Source: Verrucomicrobiota bacterium (GTDB lineage: Bacteria; Verrucomicrobiota; Verrucomicrobiia; Chthoniobacterales; UBA10450). From it: a DNA stretch of 33,575 nucleotides. The translations under genes were made by a program, and so were the position numbers. Shown in pieces: positions 7,774 to 15,631 of this stretch (positions are counted from its first letter, which is position 1; every line of letters begins with the position of its first letter). The notes below the pieces were generated by a model. It did not search any database, had not been told where the DNA came from, and saw nothing but the letters and a program-made list of their open reading frames with translations. The DNA is taken from the NCBI GenBank assembly GCA_003219465.1, contig QHOX01000046.1, positions 1-33,575 of the forward strand, in the 5' to 3' direction.

Positions 7774-9993
7774 ATGGCAACTAAGACGAGCAGCAAAACC
7801 GCAACGCGTAAGCCGGCCCCGAAGGCTTTCGGGGCAGGGCGCAAGACTACTGCTCCTCAGAAGCCAGCTGATGTAGCGCCAAAAGATAAGGTGCCCAAAA
7901 AGGGGCTAGAGGCTCCGGCGAAGGCAACCGCACCCGCCAAGCAGCCGAAAAAACCCGAAGGTTCCGCGCACACCACTCCCCACGCGGAGACCGTCTCGCT
8001 GATTGATCGAAGGCGGCCGCCAAAAAAATCTCAGGACGGCGAGGTAAAAACAAAGCGTACTGTTTTACCGCCGATCTCGCGTATCCGCGCGTCGCTTGAG
8101 GCTGCTTCCAAGCCTCCGCTGCCCACGCCGTCACCGGAACCCCCGACAACTGAACCGGCAAAGCAACCGGCTGCCGAAGTGGCTTTGACTACTGCTGAAA
8201 TGGAAGCCGGGCCGCAGCAGAAGGTTCTTCTGATCAAGCCTCCAATCGTTGTTAAACATTTCGCAAACGAGCTCGGACTAAAACCGCATCAGATAATCGC
8301 GGAGCTGATGACGCATAATATTTTCGCTAATATCAATCAGACAATCGAGCCGGATATCGCCGCCAAGATTGCTGAAAACCACGGGTTCATTCTAGAAAAA
8401 GAACGACGGGAAAAGGGCGGTGGTGTTCACAAGGTGGAACAGCCGGTGGTCGCGCCGCCTCCCCCGGTGATTGAAAAGAAAGAGGAACTCAAGCTACGCG
8501 CGCCGATTATCACCTTCATGGGGCACGTCGATCACGGCAAAACCAGTTTGTTAGACGCGATTCGAAAGACGCGGGTCGCAGCTGGCGAAGCCGGCGGGAT
8601 TACGCAGCACATCGGGGCGTACAGCGTCGATCATAACGGCCACAAGATTACGTTTATCGATACGCCGGGGCACGCCGCATTCACCGCTATGCGCGCGCGT
8701 GGCGCGAATGTCACCGACATCGTTGTTCTGGTGGTTGCAGCCGACGACGGCCTAATGCCGCAAACGGTCGAAGCGATCAATCACGCCAAGGCCGCACCGC
8801 ATGTAAAGATCATGGTGGCCGTCAACAAGATGGATCTCCCGGGTGCGAACCTCGATCGCGTGAAGAAACAACTGCAAGAGCGCGGTCTTACTCCGGAAGA
8901 TTGGGGAGGAGAAACGATTATTTGTCCCGTCTCGGCAACGAAAGGCACTGGAATTGATCAACTGCTTGAGATGATGTCGCTTCAAGCAGAGGTGATGGAA
9001 CTGAAAGCTTCACCGACGGCCAGACCGCGGGGCACCGTCATCGAAGCACAAGTTGAAGCCGGCCGCGGGCCTACGGCCACCGTAATCGTGCAGATGGGCA
9101 CGTTGAAAATCGGTGACCCATTTATCTGCGGCGACTACAGCGGAAAGGTCAAATCCCTCCTCGACGACCGGGCCAAACCTGTCAAGCAAGCTGGGCCTTC
9201 GACGCCGGTGAGAGTTCTCGGATTCACAGGACTGCCGAATGCGGGCGACGAATTCCTAGTCATGGAATCCGAACGGGGCACAAAGCAACTGAGCGACGAG
9301 CGGCTTGAGACAAAGCGCACCAACAAGCTTTTCGTTCCGCAACGCGCGACGCTCGAGAGCCTGCTCGAAACCGCCGGAGGCAGAAAAGTGCTGCGGATCG
9401 TTTTAAAAGCCGATACGCAAGGTTCCGTCGAAGCAATCGTCAACGCGTTGAAACAGATCGAAACCAAAAAAGTCGATCTGGAAATTATTCACTCAGCGGT
9501 CGGACCAATTTCGGAATCCGATATCCTGCTCGCCAGCGCATCCGAAGCAGTAGTCGTCGGTTTTAATGTGAAAGTTGAGACCATGGCGGTCCCAGCTGCA
9601 AAACGCGAAGGCGTGCAAGTCAAGCTTTACAGCATTATTTATGAGCTGCTCGATCAAATGAAAGACGCCATGGCCGGTCTGCTGGAACCGGAATTGCGCG
9701 AAACCGTCATTGGACACGCGGAGGTGAAACAGATTTTCGGGTTGAGCAGAGGCATCGTCGCTGGTTGCCTCGTTACCGATGGTCGGATTGCGCGCGCCGG
9801 GCGCGCTCGCATTTTGCGAAAGCGCCAACCGGTTTACGACGGCGGGATTTCGACGCTGCGCCGTTTCCAGGACGACGTGAAAGAAGTTCGTTCCGGTCTG
9901 GAATGCGGAATCAAGCTGGGCGACTTCAGCGAATATCAGGTAGGCGACGTGATCGAGTGCTATCAGCTCGAGCAAATTGCCCAGAAATTGTGA
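7774..9993 (+). CDS. infB: Translation initiation factor IF-2
   Basis: IF-2 is the GTPase that brings initiator fMet-tRNA to the 30S subunit and promotes subunit joining. The 739 residues begin with a Lys/Ala/Pro-rich unstructured region of about 150 residues, then an IF2_N domain ([19 protein letters not shown]). The GTPase domain has all expected motifs: GHVDHGKT (about 250-257), [12 protein letters not shown] (about 351) and SATKGTGI. The C-terminal beta-barrel and fMet-binding domains follow. I use ATG 7774 (MATKTSSK). The ORF-track start (TTG 7741) lies inside an inverted repeat and would add eleven atypical residues. Length is within the usual bacterial range. Confidence 0.97.
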   Translation: MATKTSSKTATRKPAPKAFGAGRKTTAPQKPADVAPKDKVPKKGLEAPAKATAPAKQPKKPEGSAHTTPHAETVSLIDRRRPPKKSQDGEVKTKRTVLPPISRIRASLEAASKPPLPTPSPEPPTTEPAKQPAAEVALTTAEMEAGPQQKVLLIKPPIVVKHFANELGLKPHQIIAELMTHNIFANINQTIEPDIAAKIAENHGFILEKERREKGGGVHKVEQPVVAPPPPVIEKKEELKLRAPIITFMGHVDHGKTSLLDAIRKTRVAAGEAGGITQHIGAYSVDHNGHKITFIDTPGHAAFTAMRARGANVTDIVVLVVAADDGLMPQTVEAINHAKAAPHVKIMVAVNKMDLPGANLDRVKKQLQERGLTPEDWGGETIICPVSATKGTGIDQLLEMMSLQAEVMELKASPTARPRGTVIEAQVEAGRGPTATVIVQMGTLKIGDPFICGDYSGKVKSLLDDRAKPVKQAGPSTPVRVLGFTGLPNAGDEFLVMESERGTKQLSDERLETKRTNKLFVPQRATLESLLETAGGRKVLRIVLKADTQGSVEAIVNALKQIETKKVDLEIIHSAVGPISESDILLASASEAVVVGFNVKVETMAVPAAKREGVQVKLYSIIYELLDQMKDAMAGLLEPELRETVIGHAEVKQIFGLSRGIVAGCLVTDGRIARAGRARILRKRQPVYDGGISTLRRFQDDVKEVRSGLECGIKLGDFSEYQVGDVIECYQLEQIAQKL

Positions 9994-9998
9994 CGCTA

Positions 9999-10090
9999 GT
10001 CATTCCAAGCGAAGTCGAGGAATCCCGTTGCAAAACCGAAATCTGATTTCACGGGATCCTTCGACTCCGCTTCGCTCCGCCCAGGATGAC
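9999..10090 (+). repeat. Family B palindromic repeat, copy 1
   Basis: The left arm reads GTCATTCCAAGCGAAGTCGA then GGAATCCCGT. The right arm, read on the other strand, is a variant of the same sequence and ends with GTCAT, so the element is a long imperfect palindrome of about 92 bp. It fills nearly the whole gap between infB and rbfA, within an operon, so it should be transcribed and fold. The AGGA near its right end is also the only Shine-Dalgarno-like sequence before rbfA (12 bases away). Related copies are at 17908 and 19639. Confidence 0.75.
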
Positions 10091-10098
10091 AACAAATC

Positions 10099-10449
10099 AT
10101 GAAACATCGGCAACTACGCGTAAACGAATTGGTGAAACGCGAGCTAAGCGCCATCATTGTGCGCGAGATCAATTTCCAAGGAGCACTGGTCAGCATTAAT
10201 GCTGTTGATGTCGCCCCCGATCTTAAGAGCGCGAACGTTTTCGTGAGCACTCTCGGCGCCGACAATGGCAAAAGCGTGATCGACAAGCTGGAGGCGCATC
10301 GGCCGGCGTTGCAGGCGGCACTGTCCCGGCACGTCGTGTTGAAATACACGCCGCATCTCATTTTCCACCTCGACGAGTCCATCAAACGCGGTGCACGCGT
10401 ACTTGAAATTTTGGACGACCTCGGCAAACGCGACGGCCAAGACGAGTGA
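10099..10449 (+). CDS. rbfA: 30S ribosome-binding factor RbfA
   Basis: This small KH-fold protein helps mature the 3' and 5' ends of 16S rRNA in the 30S subunit and is needed for cold adaptation in other bacteria. The 116-residue length and the family pattern are clear: the N-terminal helix RVNELVKRELSAII, the strand VSINAVDVAPDLKSANVFVS, and TPHLIFHLDESIKRGARV near the C-terminus. It follows infB after a palindromic repeat. Its stop overlaps the GTG start of the next gene as GTGA, which points to translational coupling. Confidence 0.95.
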   Translation: MKHRQLRVNELVKRELSAIIVREINFQGALVSINAVDVAPDLKSANVFVSTLGADNGKSVIDKLEAHRPALQAALSRHVVLKYTPHLIFHLDESIKRGARVLEILDDLGKRDGQDE

Positions 10450-11435
10450 GTAACACCACGTTCGAAGAGATCGGCCGCGTTCTTCGCGAACATCAGCAGT
10501 TCGTTGTGCTGGGTCATGTCCGCCCCGATGGCGATGCGCTTGGCAGCCAGCTCGCGCTTGGCCTGTCACTTCAGAAACTTGGTAAAAACGTGCGCGTCTG
10601 GAACGAAGAAGGCATGCTGGAAAAATACTCATTCCTTCCGCGCGCGGAATTGCTAACTAAACCGCCTGCAACCGCAGAGCACGTGGATGTTGCCATCGCG
10701 CTTGATACCGCAATTCAAAACCGATTGGGCACGACCCTCGCCGCCGTCGGGTCGGCGAAAATTTGGATCAACATCGACCATCACGTCACTAATCCAGGCT
10801 ATGGGGACTTGGTGATCATTGATCCAAGCGCGCCCGCAACCGGAGAAATCATTTTCAGATTAATCAAGAGCCAGGGCCTGCCCTTCGACCACGATATCGC
10901 GGAAAATCTCTTCGCTGCGATCTCAACTGATACGGGCTCGTTTCAATATCCAAAAACCAGCGCGCGGACGTTTGAAATTGCTGCCGGGTTGGTGCGCGAG
11001 GGCGATCTCGACGTTGGGAAAATTAGCCAGCAACTATACGAAAACTACCCCCGACGCCGACTCGAACTTTTGCGTGAGCTGCTGCGAACGATGCGCTTTA
11101 GTGAATGCGGCCGAATCGCAACGTTTGGCCTCAGCTTGAAGACTGCGGCAGAACTTGGTGTGATTCCCGAAGACAACGAAGGATTAATCGATCATCTTCG
11201 CGCACTTCACGGAGTCATCGTCGCCGTGTTTTTCGAAGAACTCTCTGACGGAAAGGTGCGAGTCAGCATGCGTTCCAAAGACGAACGGGTGGATGTATGC
11301 GCGATTTGCCAGAAATTTGGTGGCGGAGGACACACACTCGCAGCCGGTGCGCGTGTGCGCGGAACGTTGGCGGAAGTCGAAGAAAAAGTTCTGGAGGAAA
11401 CTCGTGAAGCCGTTAAGCGCGCCTGCGTCTCCTGA
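10446..11435 (+). CDS. nrnA: DHH/DHHA1 phosphoesterase, NrnA-like oligoribonuclease / pAp phosphatase
   Basis: NrnA-type proteins degrade short oligoribonucleotides and dephosphorylate 3'-phosphoadenosine-5'-phosphate; some relatives cleave cyclic dinucleotide products. In 329 residues the metal-binding motifs are intact: [11 protein letters not shown] (about 24-34), ALDTA with Asp87, the DHH triad in NIDHHVTN (111-113) and STDTGSF. The DHHA1 domain ends with the glycine-rich [10 protein letters not shown]. The GTG start at 10446 overlaps the rbfA stop by four bases. A DHH gene between rbfA and truB is a common arrangement in many phyla. The exact preferred substrate (nanoRNA, pAp or pGpG) cannot be told from sequence. 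Confidence 0.9.
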   Translation: MSNTTFEEIGRVLREHQQFVVLGHVRPDGDALGSQLALGLSLQKLGKNVRVWNEEGMLEKYSFLPRAELLTKPPATAEHVDVAIALDTAIQNRLGTTLAAVGSAKIWINIDHHVTNPGYGDLVIIDPSAPATGEIIFRLIKSQGLPFDHDIAENLFAAISTDTGSFQYPKTSARTFEIAAGLVREGDLDVGKISQQLYENYPRRRLELLRELLRTMRFSECGRIATFGLSLKTAAELGVIPEDNEGLIDHLRALHGVIVAVFFEELSDGKVRVSMRSKDERVDVCAICQKFGGGGHTLAAGARVRGTLAEVEEKVLEETREAVKRACVS

Positions 11436-12135
11436 CGGCGTCCTGCTCGTGGATAAAGCCGAAGGGATGACGTCGCACGACGTTGTGGCGCTGGCGCGAC
11501 GACAACTTGGAACAAAAAAGATTGGCCATTGCGGCACGCTCGATCCGATCGCCACGGGCCTGCTTCTGCTCACTGTGGGCCGCGGCACAAAGGTTCAGGA
11601 TTTGCTCATGAGCGAGGACAAAGAATACGTGGGCACGTTCGCGCTTGGCGTGACGACCGACACACAGGATCGCGAAGGTGAAGTGATCCAACAACGTTCG
11701 GTGCCTCCACTGGATGAAACTCAAATCCGGACTGCCTTTGAAAAATTCCGCGGCGATTTCTACCAGTTGCCACCCATGGTTTCTGCGAAAAAACACGGTG
11801 GCGTGCCGTTGTATAAGCTGGCGCGCGAGGGGAAAGTAGTGGAGCGCGAGCCACGCCTCGTCCACGTCTATCGCTACACAATCGACCGGATTGCATTACC
11901 CGAAATCGATTTCAGCGTGCTGTGCAGCAAAGGTTTTTATGTCCGCACCTATGTTCACGATATCGGCGAAGCGCTCGGTTGCGGCGCCCATTTAAAATCC
12001 CTGCGCCGAACGAAATCAGGCCGCTTCGACGTTGCCAATGCGATCAGTGTCGACGAGATCAAAAACGCGACGCGAGAGGACATTCTCAGGCGAATGCTGA
12101 GTCTGCCGGAAGTTTCCAGGATGCGCGGAGCGTAA
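11404..12135 (+). CDS. truB: tRNA pseudouridine(55) synthase TruB
   Basis: TruB converts U55 in the T-loop of tRNAs to pseudouridine. The 243 residues show [16 protein letters not shown], the catalytic motif GTLDPIATG with Asp47, then [13 protein letters not shown] and [17 protein letters not shown] start it at GTG 11404, because GGAGGAA lies directly upstream at good spacing and the protein then begins in the usual place. The ORF-track ATG 11293 would add 37 residues read out of frame from the upstream gene. The gene overlaps nrnA by 32 bp. The protein ends soon after the catalytic domain, so the C-terminal PUA domain seen in longer homologues seems to be absent. Confidence 0.94.
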   Translation: MKPLSAPASPDGVLLVDKAEGMTSHDVVALARRQLGTKKIGHCGTLDPIATGLLLLTVGRGTKVQDLLMSEDKEYVGTFALGVTTDTQDREGEVIQQRSVPPLDETQIRTAFEKFRGDFYQLPPMVSAKKHGGVPLYKLAREGKVVEREPRLVHVYRYTIDRIALPEIDFSVLCSKGFYVRTYVHDIGEALGCGAHLKSLRRTKSGRFDVANAISVDEIKNATREDILRRMLSLPEVSRMRGA

Positions 12136-12144
12136 GAGGTTATG

Positions 12145-13074
12145 ATGCAAATTCTCCGTTCGATTCCGGAGCTCTCGCACTTACCCGATCCTCTGTTTCT
12201 CGCCATCGGCGTCTTCGATGGCGTCCATCTTGGTCATCAGGCGGTGATCTCCACTTCTGCGGAGCACGCTCGGGCGGTAAGTGGCACGCCTGTGGTGGTT
12301 ACATTCGATCCGCACCCTGAAAAAATACTGCGGCCCGACAAAGCACCGCACTTGCTCACGGCCACGCAACACAAAATCACTCTGATTCGCACGCTTGGTG
12401 TGCGGCATCTGCTGATCATTCCGTTCGATAAACATTTTGCTGCCACCGAGCCTGAGGATTTCGTGCAGCAATTGATCCAGCATTCGAAACCGCTGCGTGA
12501 AATCTGCGTCGGACACGAATGGTCATTTGGAAAAAATCGGCGTGGGAATCTCGAATTGCTTAAAAAGCTCGGTGCGCAATTTGATTTCAACGTAGTGGGC
12601 ATTCCGCCGGTAACTGTTAATAGCGAAATTGTAAGCAGCACAACGATTCGTCGCGCTATCGAAGGGGGCGATCTAAAAAAAGCCGCGACCATGCTTGGCC
12701 GCGAATACACGATCCTGGGAACAGTTGTGCATGGCGACGATCTGGGAAAGAAAATCGGATTTCCGACCGCAAACCTAAGCGCCCACAGCGAGCAATTTCC
12801 GCCGAACGGCGTCTATTTCGCCGAAGCAAGGCTGGACGATATTGTCTATCCCGGCGTGGTGAATCTCGGCTATCGGCCCACGATGAGCAGCGGCAGATCG
12901 GACCGCACTCTTGAAGTTTACCTCCTCGATTTCGATCGCGATATCTACGGCAAAGATCTCGAGCTGCGCTTCGTCCGTTATCTCAGACCGGAAGAGAAAT
13001 TCGAGAGCGTCGAGGCGTTGGTTTGGCAAATCGAGCGCGATGTGCAACAGGCGCGTGAGTTGGCGGCGGTGTAA
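12145..13074 (+). CDS. ribF: Bifunctional riboflavin kinase / FAD synthetase
   Basis: RibF phosphorylates riboflavin to FMN and adenylylates FMN to FAD. The N-terminal nucleotidyltransferase half shows AIGVFDGVHLGHQAVI with the HxGH-type motif, TFDPHPEKIL and the SSTTIRRAI signature. The C-terminal kinase half begins at GREYTILGTVVHGDDLGKKIGFPTAN. Length (309 residues) is normal. Two ATGs lie side by side at 12142 and 12145; AAGAGG is better spaced for the second, which I use. It follows truB by nine bases and closes the operon; the next gene is convergent, 15 bp away. A ribF gene after truB is frequent across bacteria. Confidence 0.96.
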   Translation: MQILRSIPELSHLPDPLFLAIGVFDGVHLGHQAVISTSAEHARAVSGTPVVVTFDPHPEKILRPDKAPHLLTATQHKITLIRTLGVRHLLIIPFDKHFAATEPEDFVQQLIQHSKPLREICVGHEWSFGKNRRGNLELLKKLGAQFDFNVVGIPPVTVNSEIVSSTTIRRAIEGGDLKKAATMLGREYTILGTVVHGDDLGKKIGFPTANLSAHSEQFPPNGVYFAEARLDDIVYPGVVNLGYRPTMSSGRSDRTLEVYLLDFDRDIYGKDLELRFVRYLRPEEKFESVEALVWQIERDVQQARELAAV

Positions 13075-13089
13075 TCGCGTCGGCGGGCT

Positions 13090-13443
13090 TCAAAAATTCA
13101 GCCGCGTCAAATCGCGCACTTCGGGCGTCTTACGGATCGCAAAGATGACGGCAAACGCGCCGACGACCAGGCCACAGCCGAACGCAAATACGAGCAACAG
13201 CCAAATCGGGAACTCCGCCATTTGGATCAGGCCCTGGCGAATGAGGCCACCGGAAAGCAAGTAGGCGACTCCACTTCCGAGTAATGCCAAGCCGAGCAAT
13301 ACCATCGCACGCAGCCATCGCGGCTCACGCGGCGCTGTCGGCAGCCTGGCCATCACGCGCGCGGTGAATCCGTCGTCGTCTATATACGGCACCGCTTCCC
13401 GCAACTGTCGGTCCAGCATTTCGTCGTCAATCATTGGATTCAT
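13090..13443 (-). CDS. Small two-helix membrane protein, possible anti-sigma partner
   Basis: This is a 117-residue protein with a cytoplasmic N-terminal stretch of about 40 acidic residues (MNPMIDDEMLDRQLREAVPYI), then two strongly hydrophobic segments (about 44-66 and 78-102) and a short basic tail. It starts four bases after the ECF sigma stop, so the two are almost certainly co-expressed. Its position and a soluble domain before membrane helices recall membrane anti-sigma factors. However, no zinc-binding HxxxCxxC motif is present, so the anti-sigma role rests on context only. I do not recognise a named family. Confidence 0.75.
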   Translation of the reverse strand: MNPMIDDEMLDRQLREAVPYIDDDGFTARVMARLPTAPREPRWLRAMVLLGLALLGSGVAYLLSGGLIRQGLIQMAEFPIWLLLVFAFGCGLVVGAFAVIFAIRKTPEVRDLTRLNF

Positions 13444-13447
13444 TGTA

Positions 13448-13984
13448 TCAATTCGGTGCCCAGGCCGCCAGTGTGCGTTTCAATTTTTCGCGGCCACGCA
13501 GAACGTTCGTTTTGACCGTGCCAAGCGGAATGTCGAGGACCCGCGCGGCTTCATCGTGCGACAGACCGTTTTGGCAGCAAAGTACAACCGCGGTGCGCTC
13601 ATGCAACGGAAGCAAACTCAGCGCGTGCATAAGATCGTGTCTCAAACCGGGGTCGACAGTCTGCGGATCATGTTCTGCCTGCCATTGCTCCTCATCCACG
13701 CCCACCAACTCCTTGCGACGCCGCGCGTCCTCGCGAAAGCAGTTGTATGCGATTCGATAGAGCCATGTGGAAAACCGCGCTTCACCACGAAAGCTGCGGA
13801 TGTTTTTGTAAGCCCGGAGAAAAGCTTCCTGCGCGAGATCATCTGCCAGAGCGATATCTGTGCGAGTGAGTTGCCGCAGCAAACCGCGCACACTGGACTG
13901 ATGCCGCCGCACGAGTTCGCCGAAGGCGTGTTGATCGTCATCGGCAAGAACTCGCGCAACGAGATCCGCATCAGTGAGCTCCAC
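13448..13984 (-). CDS. ECF-type RNA polymerase sigma factor
   Basis: This is a 178-residue group 4 sigma factor. Region 2 is clear (DDLAQEAFLRAYKNIRSF and RFSTWLYRIAYNCFRED), and region 4 has the helix-turn-helix HDEAARVLDIPLGTVKTNV followed by RGREKLKR. Region 3 is absent, as expected for ECF factors. I use GTG 13984, which gives VELTDADLVARVLADD, the normal N-terminus. The ORF-track start (TTG 14062) would add 26 residues that overlap the upstream gene. It begins ten bases after the upstream membrane protein gene and is followed at once by a small membrane protein. What signal it answers to is unknown; the membrane partners on both sides suggest an envelope signal. Confidence 0.92.
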   Translation of the reverse strand: MELTDADLVARVLADDDQHAFGELVRRHQSSVRGLLRQLTRTDIALADDLAQEAFLRAYKNIRSFRGEARFSTWLYRIAYNCFREDARRRKELVGVDEEQWQAEHDPQTVDPGLRHDLMHALSLLPLHERTAVVLCCQNGLSHDEAARVLDIPLGTVKTNVLRGREKLKRTLAAWAPN

Positions 13985-13994
13985 AGCCGCAATA

Positions 13995-14714
13995 TTACGG
14001 TGCCGGTGGGGGAGGAGGAATGCCCTTTTTGTCGTCCAACTTCCATATAAGCAAATAACCAAGCCCGATCAGGAACGGAATCAGTCCGAACGACCACGCA
14101 CCGCCTTCCCAGTCGTTGACGGATGCAAGCCAGATCATCAAACCGAGACCCACCATCGTCCATACGACCCCACGCCGGACATCCGAACGTCGACGCATGC
14201 CTCGCGTGGTGGGGGCGAGCAGTTCAGCGGGAACGGGTTGACCTTTCTCCACCATCATTCTGATCGTCCGCTGGCGCATGCGCGTGCCTACAAGCGCGAT
14301 GATTCCAATCACCATCACGATCAGCACAGGCGCACCGAAGATCGTCATGAAAACGATACCAACGAGTGGAATGACCATCGCTGGAATATCTTCACCGTGG
14401 CCTTCGTGATCGCCGTCTTCGTCGCCCCCATCGATCACAATCCCATGCTTGCGACCAAGCTTTTTCTCCAGCTTCCGGTGAATTTTGTCGGCGAGATCCG
14501 ATGAAGCGGAACTAGAGGTTGCCCTCGGTACGGGCGTTGCTGTTGATGCTGGCGTTGCCGTTGATGCTGGCGCTGCAATTGAGGTTGCCGCTGTCGCGGC
14601 AGTTGCTGCCGTCGCTGCTGTTGGGCTGGCAATCGGAGTTTCGGTTGGAACCTGCGCAAACAAGCTCCCCGCCAGCGCCATCGAGGAAATACAGAGGAGG
14701 AATAGTTTATTCAT
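13995..14714 (-). CDS. DUF6249-like membrane protein with signal peptide and Ala/Thr/Pro-rich linker
   Basis: The 239 residues begin with a signal peptide (MNKLFLLCISSMALAGSLFA, cleavage probably just after). A low-complexity linker follows, made of repeated TAA and ASTATP units. A short charged segment (DLADKIHRKLEKKLGRKHG) comes next, then an acidic stretch, one long membrane-spanning region (AMVIPLVGIVFMTIFG and following), a basic loop, and two more hydrophobic segments before a Pro-rich end. The layout resembles DUF6249 proteins; that name is from memory and was not searched. It is the first gene of a cluster with the ECF sigma factor, so it may belong to the same envelope-response unit. 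A perfect TATAAT lies only 11 bases before its ATG. Confidence 0.75.
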   Translation of the reverse strand: MNKLFLLCISSMALAGSLFAQVPTETPIASPTAATAATAATAATSIAAPASTATPASTATPVPRATSSSASSDLADKIHRKLEKKLGRKHGIVIDGGDEDGDHEGHGEDIPAMVIPLVGIVFMTIFGAPVLIVMVIGIIALVGTRMRQRTIRMMVEKGQPVPAELLAPTTRGMRRRSDVRRGVVWTMVGLGLMIWLASVNDWEGGAWSFGLIPFLIGLGYLLIWKLDDKKGIPPPPPAP

Positions 14715-14725
14715 AGAGTGTTTTG

Positions 14726-14731
14726 ATTATA
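14726..14731 (-). promoter_or_regulatory. Perfect -10 box (TATAAT) just before the sigma-cluster operon
   Basis: On the minus strand TATAAT is followed by only 11 bases before the ATG at 14714. A normal start point would leave a leader of about five nucleotides, so the mRNA may be nearly leaderless. No good -35 is seen at 16-18 bases upstream. Confidence 0.4.
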
Positions 14732-14794
14732 GGATGCAGTAAACGCCCGATTTGGATTCAACGATTTTTGCGCCTCACCAGGCAATTAAAAAGG

Positions 14795-14822
14795 TTGCGT
14801 GGCGCGGTTGGCTGGACATTAT
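14795..14822 (+). promoter_or_regulatory. Candidate tRNA-Gly promoter
   Basis: TTGCGT at 14795 and CATTAT at 14817 are spaced by 16 bases, with the tRNA starting 16 bases after the -10. A small palindrome (GGACATTATTGTCC) overlaps the -10. The match is moderate. Confidence 0.3.
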
Positions 14823-14837
14823 TGTCCCTCTCAAACT

Positions 14838-14902
<65 letters not shown>

Positions 14903-14913
<11 letters not shown>

Positions 14914-14957
14914 GCCTTCGCTTGTAATGTAATGTAAGCCGATAGCTGGAGCGGGTG
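14903..14957 (+). repeat. 13-bp inverted copy of the tRNA-Gly 3' end
   Basis: CACCCGCTCCAGC (14903-14915, the end of the tRNA acceptor stem, CCA and two more bases) occurs in exact inverted form as GCTGGAGCGGGTG at 14945-14957. Between them lies a 29-base stretch with a short TAATG repeat. A precursor RNA could pair these arms in competition with the acceptor stem. Just downstream (14959-14985) lies another small palindrome, GCCGT...ACGGC. Confidence 0.5.
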
Positions 14958-15026
14958 CGCCGTAGCTTTGGCGAAGGCGGACGGCCCAAACCCCTCGAAG
15001 GTACGGCTGGCAGGCCAGCCCCGTGA

Positions 15027-15505
15027 TACACGGGCGAACAGGTCACGACGGCAATGTCGCTTCGTTTTTGGGAGCAACTGACCCGCTGCTGGAACTCCAG
15101 CTGGTCGCTCGTCGATCTTGGGACTGGCAGCGGAATTCTTGCTTTCGCGGCAAATGTTTCGGTGCAGGCCCCGTGATGGGTATCGACAACGACCCCACCG
15201 CAATTTCGATGGCCAAACCAAACGCCCGACTAAACAGGATTCGGGGCGCCAGTTTTCAATTGGGCGACGTGCACAAATGGGACTCGGCAAAGGAGCCCGA
15301 CGTGATCACGGCGAATTTATACAGCGATTCACTTATTGAAATGATGCCGAAATTAGGCGGCAGCGCGTGGCTAATTCTCTCAGGAATTTTGCGCGCCCAG
15401 CAAGACGACTTCGTTCGCGCGCAACAGCAGAACCACCTCGACATCATCAGCGCGAAGCGTCGCCGGAAATGGATGGCTTTTCTGGCACGTACGCGCCGGC
15501 TATAG
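15027..15505 (+). pseudogene. prmA: Remnant of ribosomal protein L11 methyltransferase (PrmA), truncated and frameshifted
   Basis: PrmA methylates ribosomal protein L11. Two frames together give its catalytic domain. From 15027 one frame reads YTGEQVTTAMSLRFWEQL and then SLVDLGTGSGILAFAA, matching the PrmA substrate/SAM region and SAM motif I. It hits TGA at 15174. The other frame takes over at the CCCC run near 15170 with VMGIDNDPTAISMA, ANLYSDSLIEMMPKL and LILSGILRAQQDDF, to the stop at 15505. Restoring one C would rejoin the frames. The N-terminal part of about 100 residues is not found upstream; a stop at 15024 and repeat-like sequence near the tRNA lie there instead. So the gene looks truncated as well as shifted. 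The frameshift alone could be an assembly error in a homopolymer. Confidence 0.75.
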
Positions 15506-15573
15506 CGTTCGCTGTCCTCAGCGCATGCCCCAGACGCCCCGCTCGGATCTACTTAGGACAGCGGACTCTACAG
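15500..15573 (+). repeat. Palindromic element (family C) at the end of the prmA remnant
   Basis: The ends CTATAGCGTTCGCTGTCCT and, inverted, CTGTAGAGTCCGCTGTCCT agree at 16 of 19 positions, with nine perfect pairs next to the loop (CGCTGTCCT / AGGACAGCG). The interior is 36 bases. The outer CTACAG resembles the ends of family A elements, but the inside has one long stem in place of two hairpins. The prmA remnant's stop codon lies inside the left end. Confidence 0.6.
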
Positions 15574-15631
15574 CATCCCGCAGGTAGAAGAATTTTTGCG
15601 GCACTGATTGACCGCCGTTAAGATAGCGAGA

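Noticed and set aside
9996-10517. Minus-strand ORF of 173 codons across rbfA
   Set aside because: It is the antisense of rbfA and a palindrome; rbfA has a complete family match on the plus strand.
14521-14640. Repeated GTTGCTG-like units as a CRISPR or tandem array
   Set aside because: Units are short, imperfect and inside a coding frame with a sensible Ala/Thr/Pro linker; no spacers of even length are present.
15174-15176. In-frame TGA in prmA as a selenocysteine or recoding site
   Set aside because: The downstream PrmA motifs are in another frame, so read-through of TGA would not restore the protein; a lost base explains it better.
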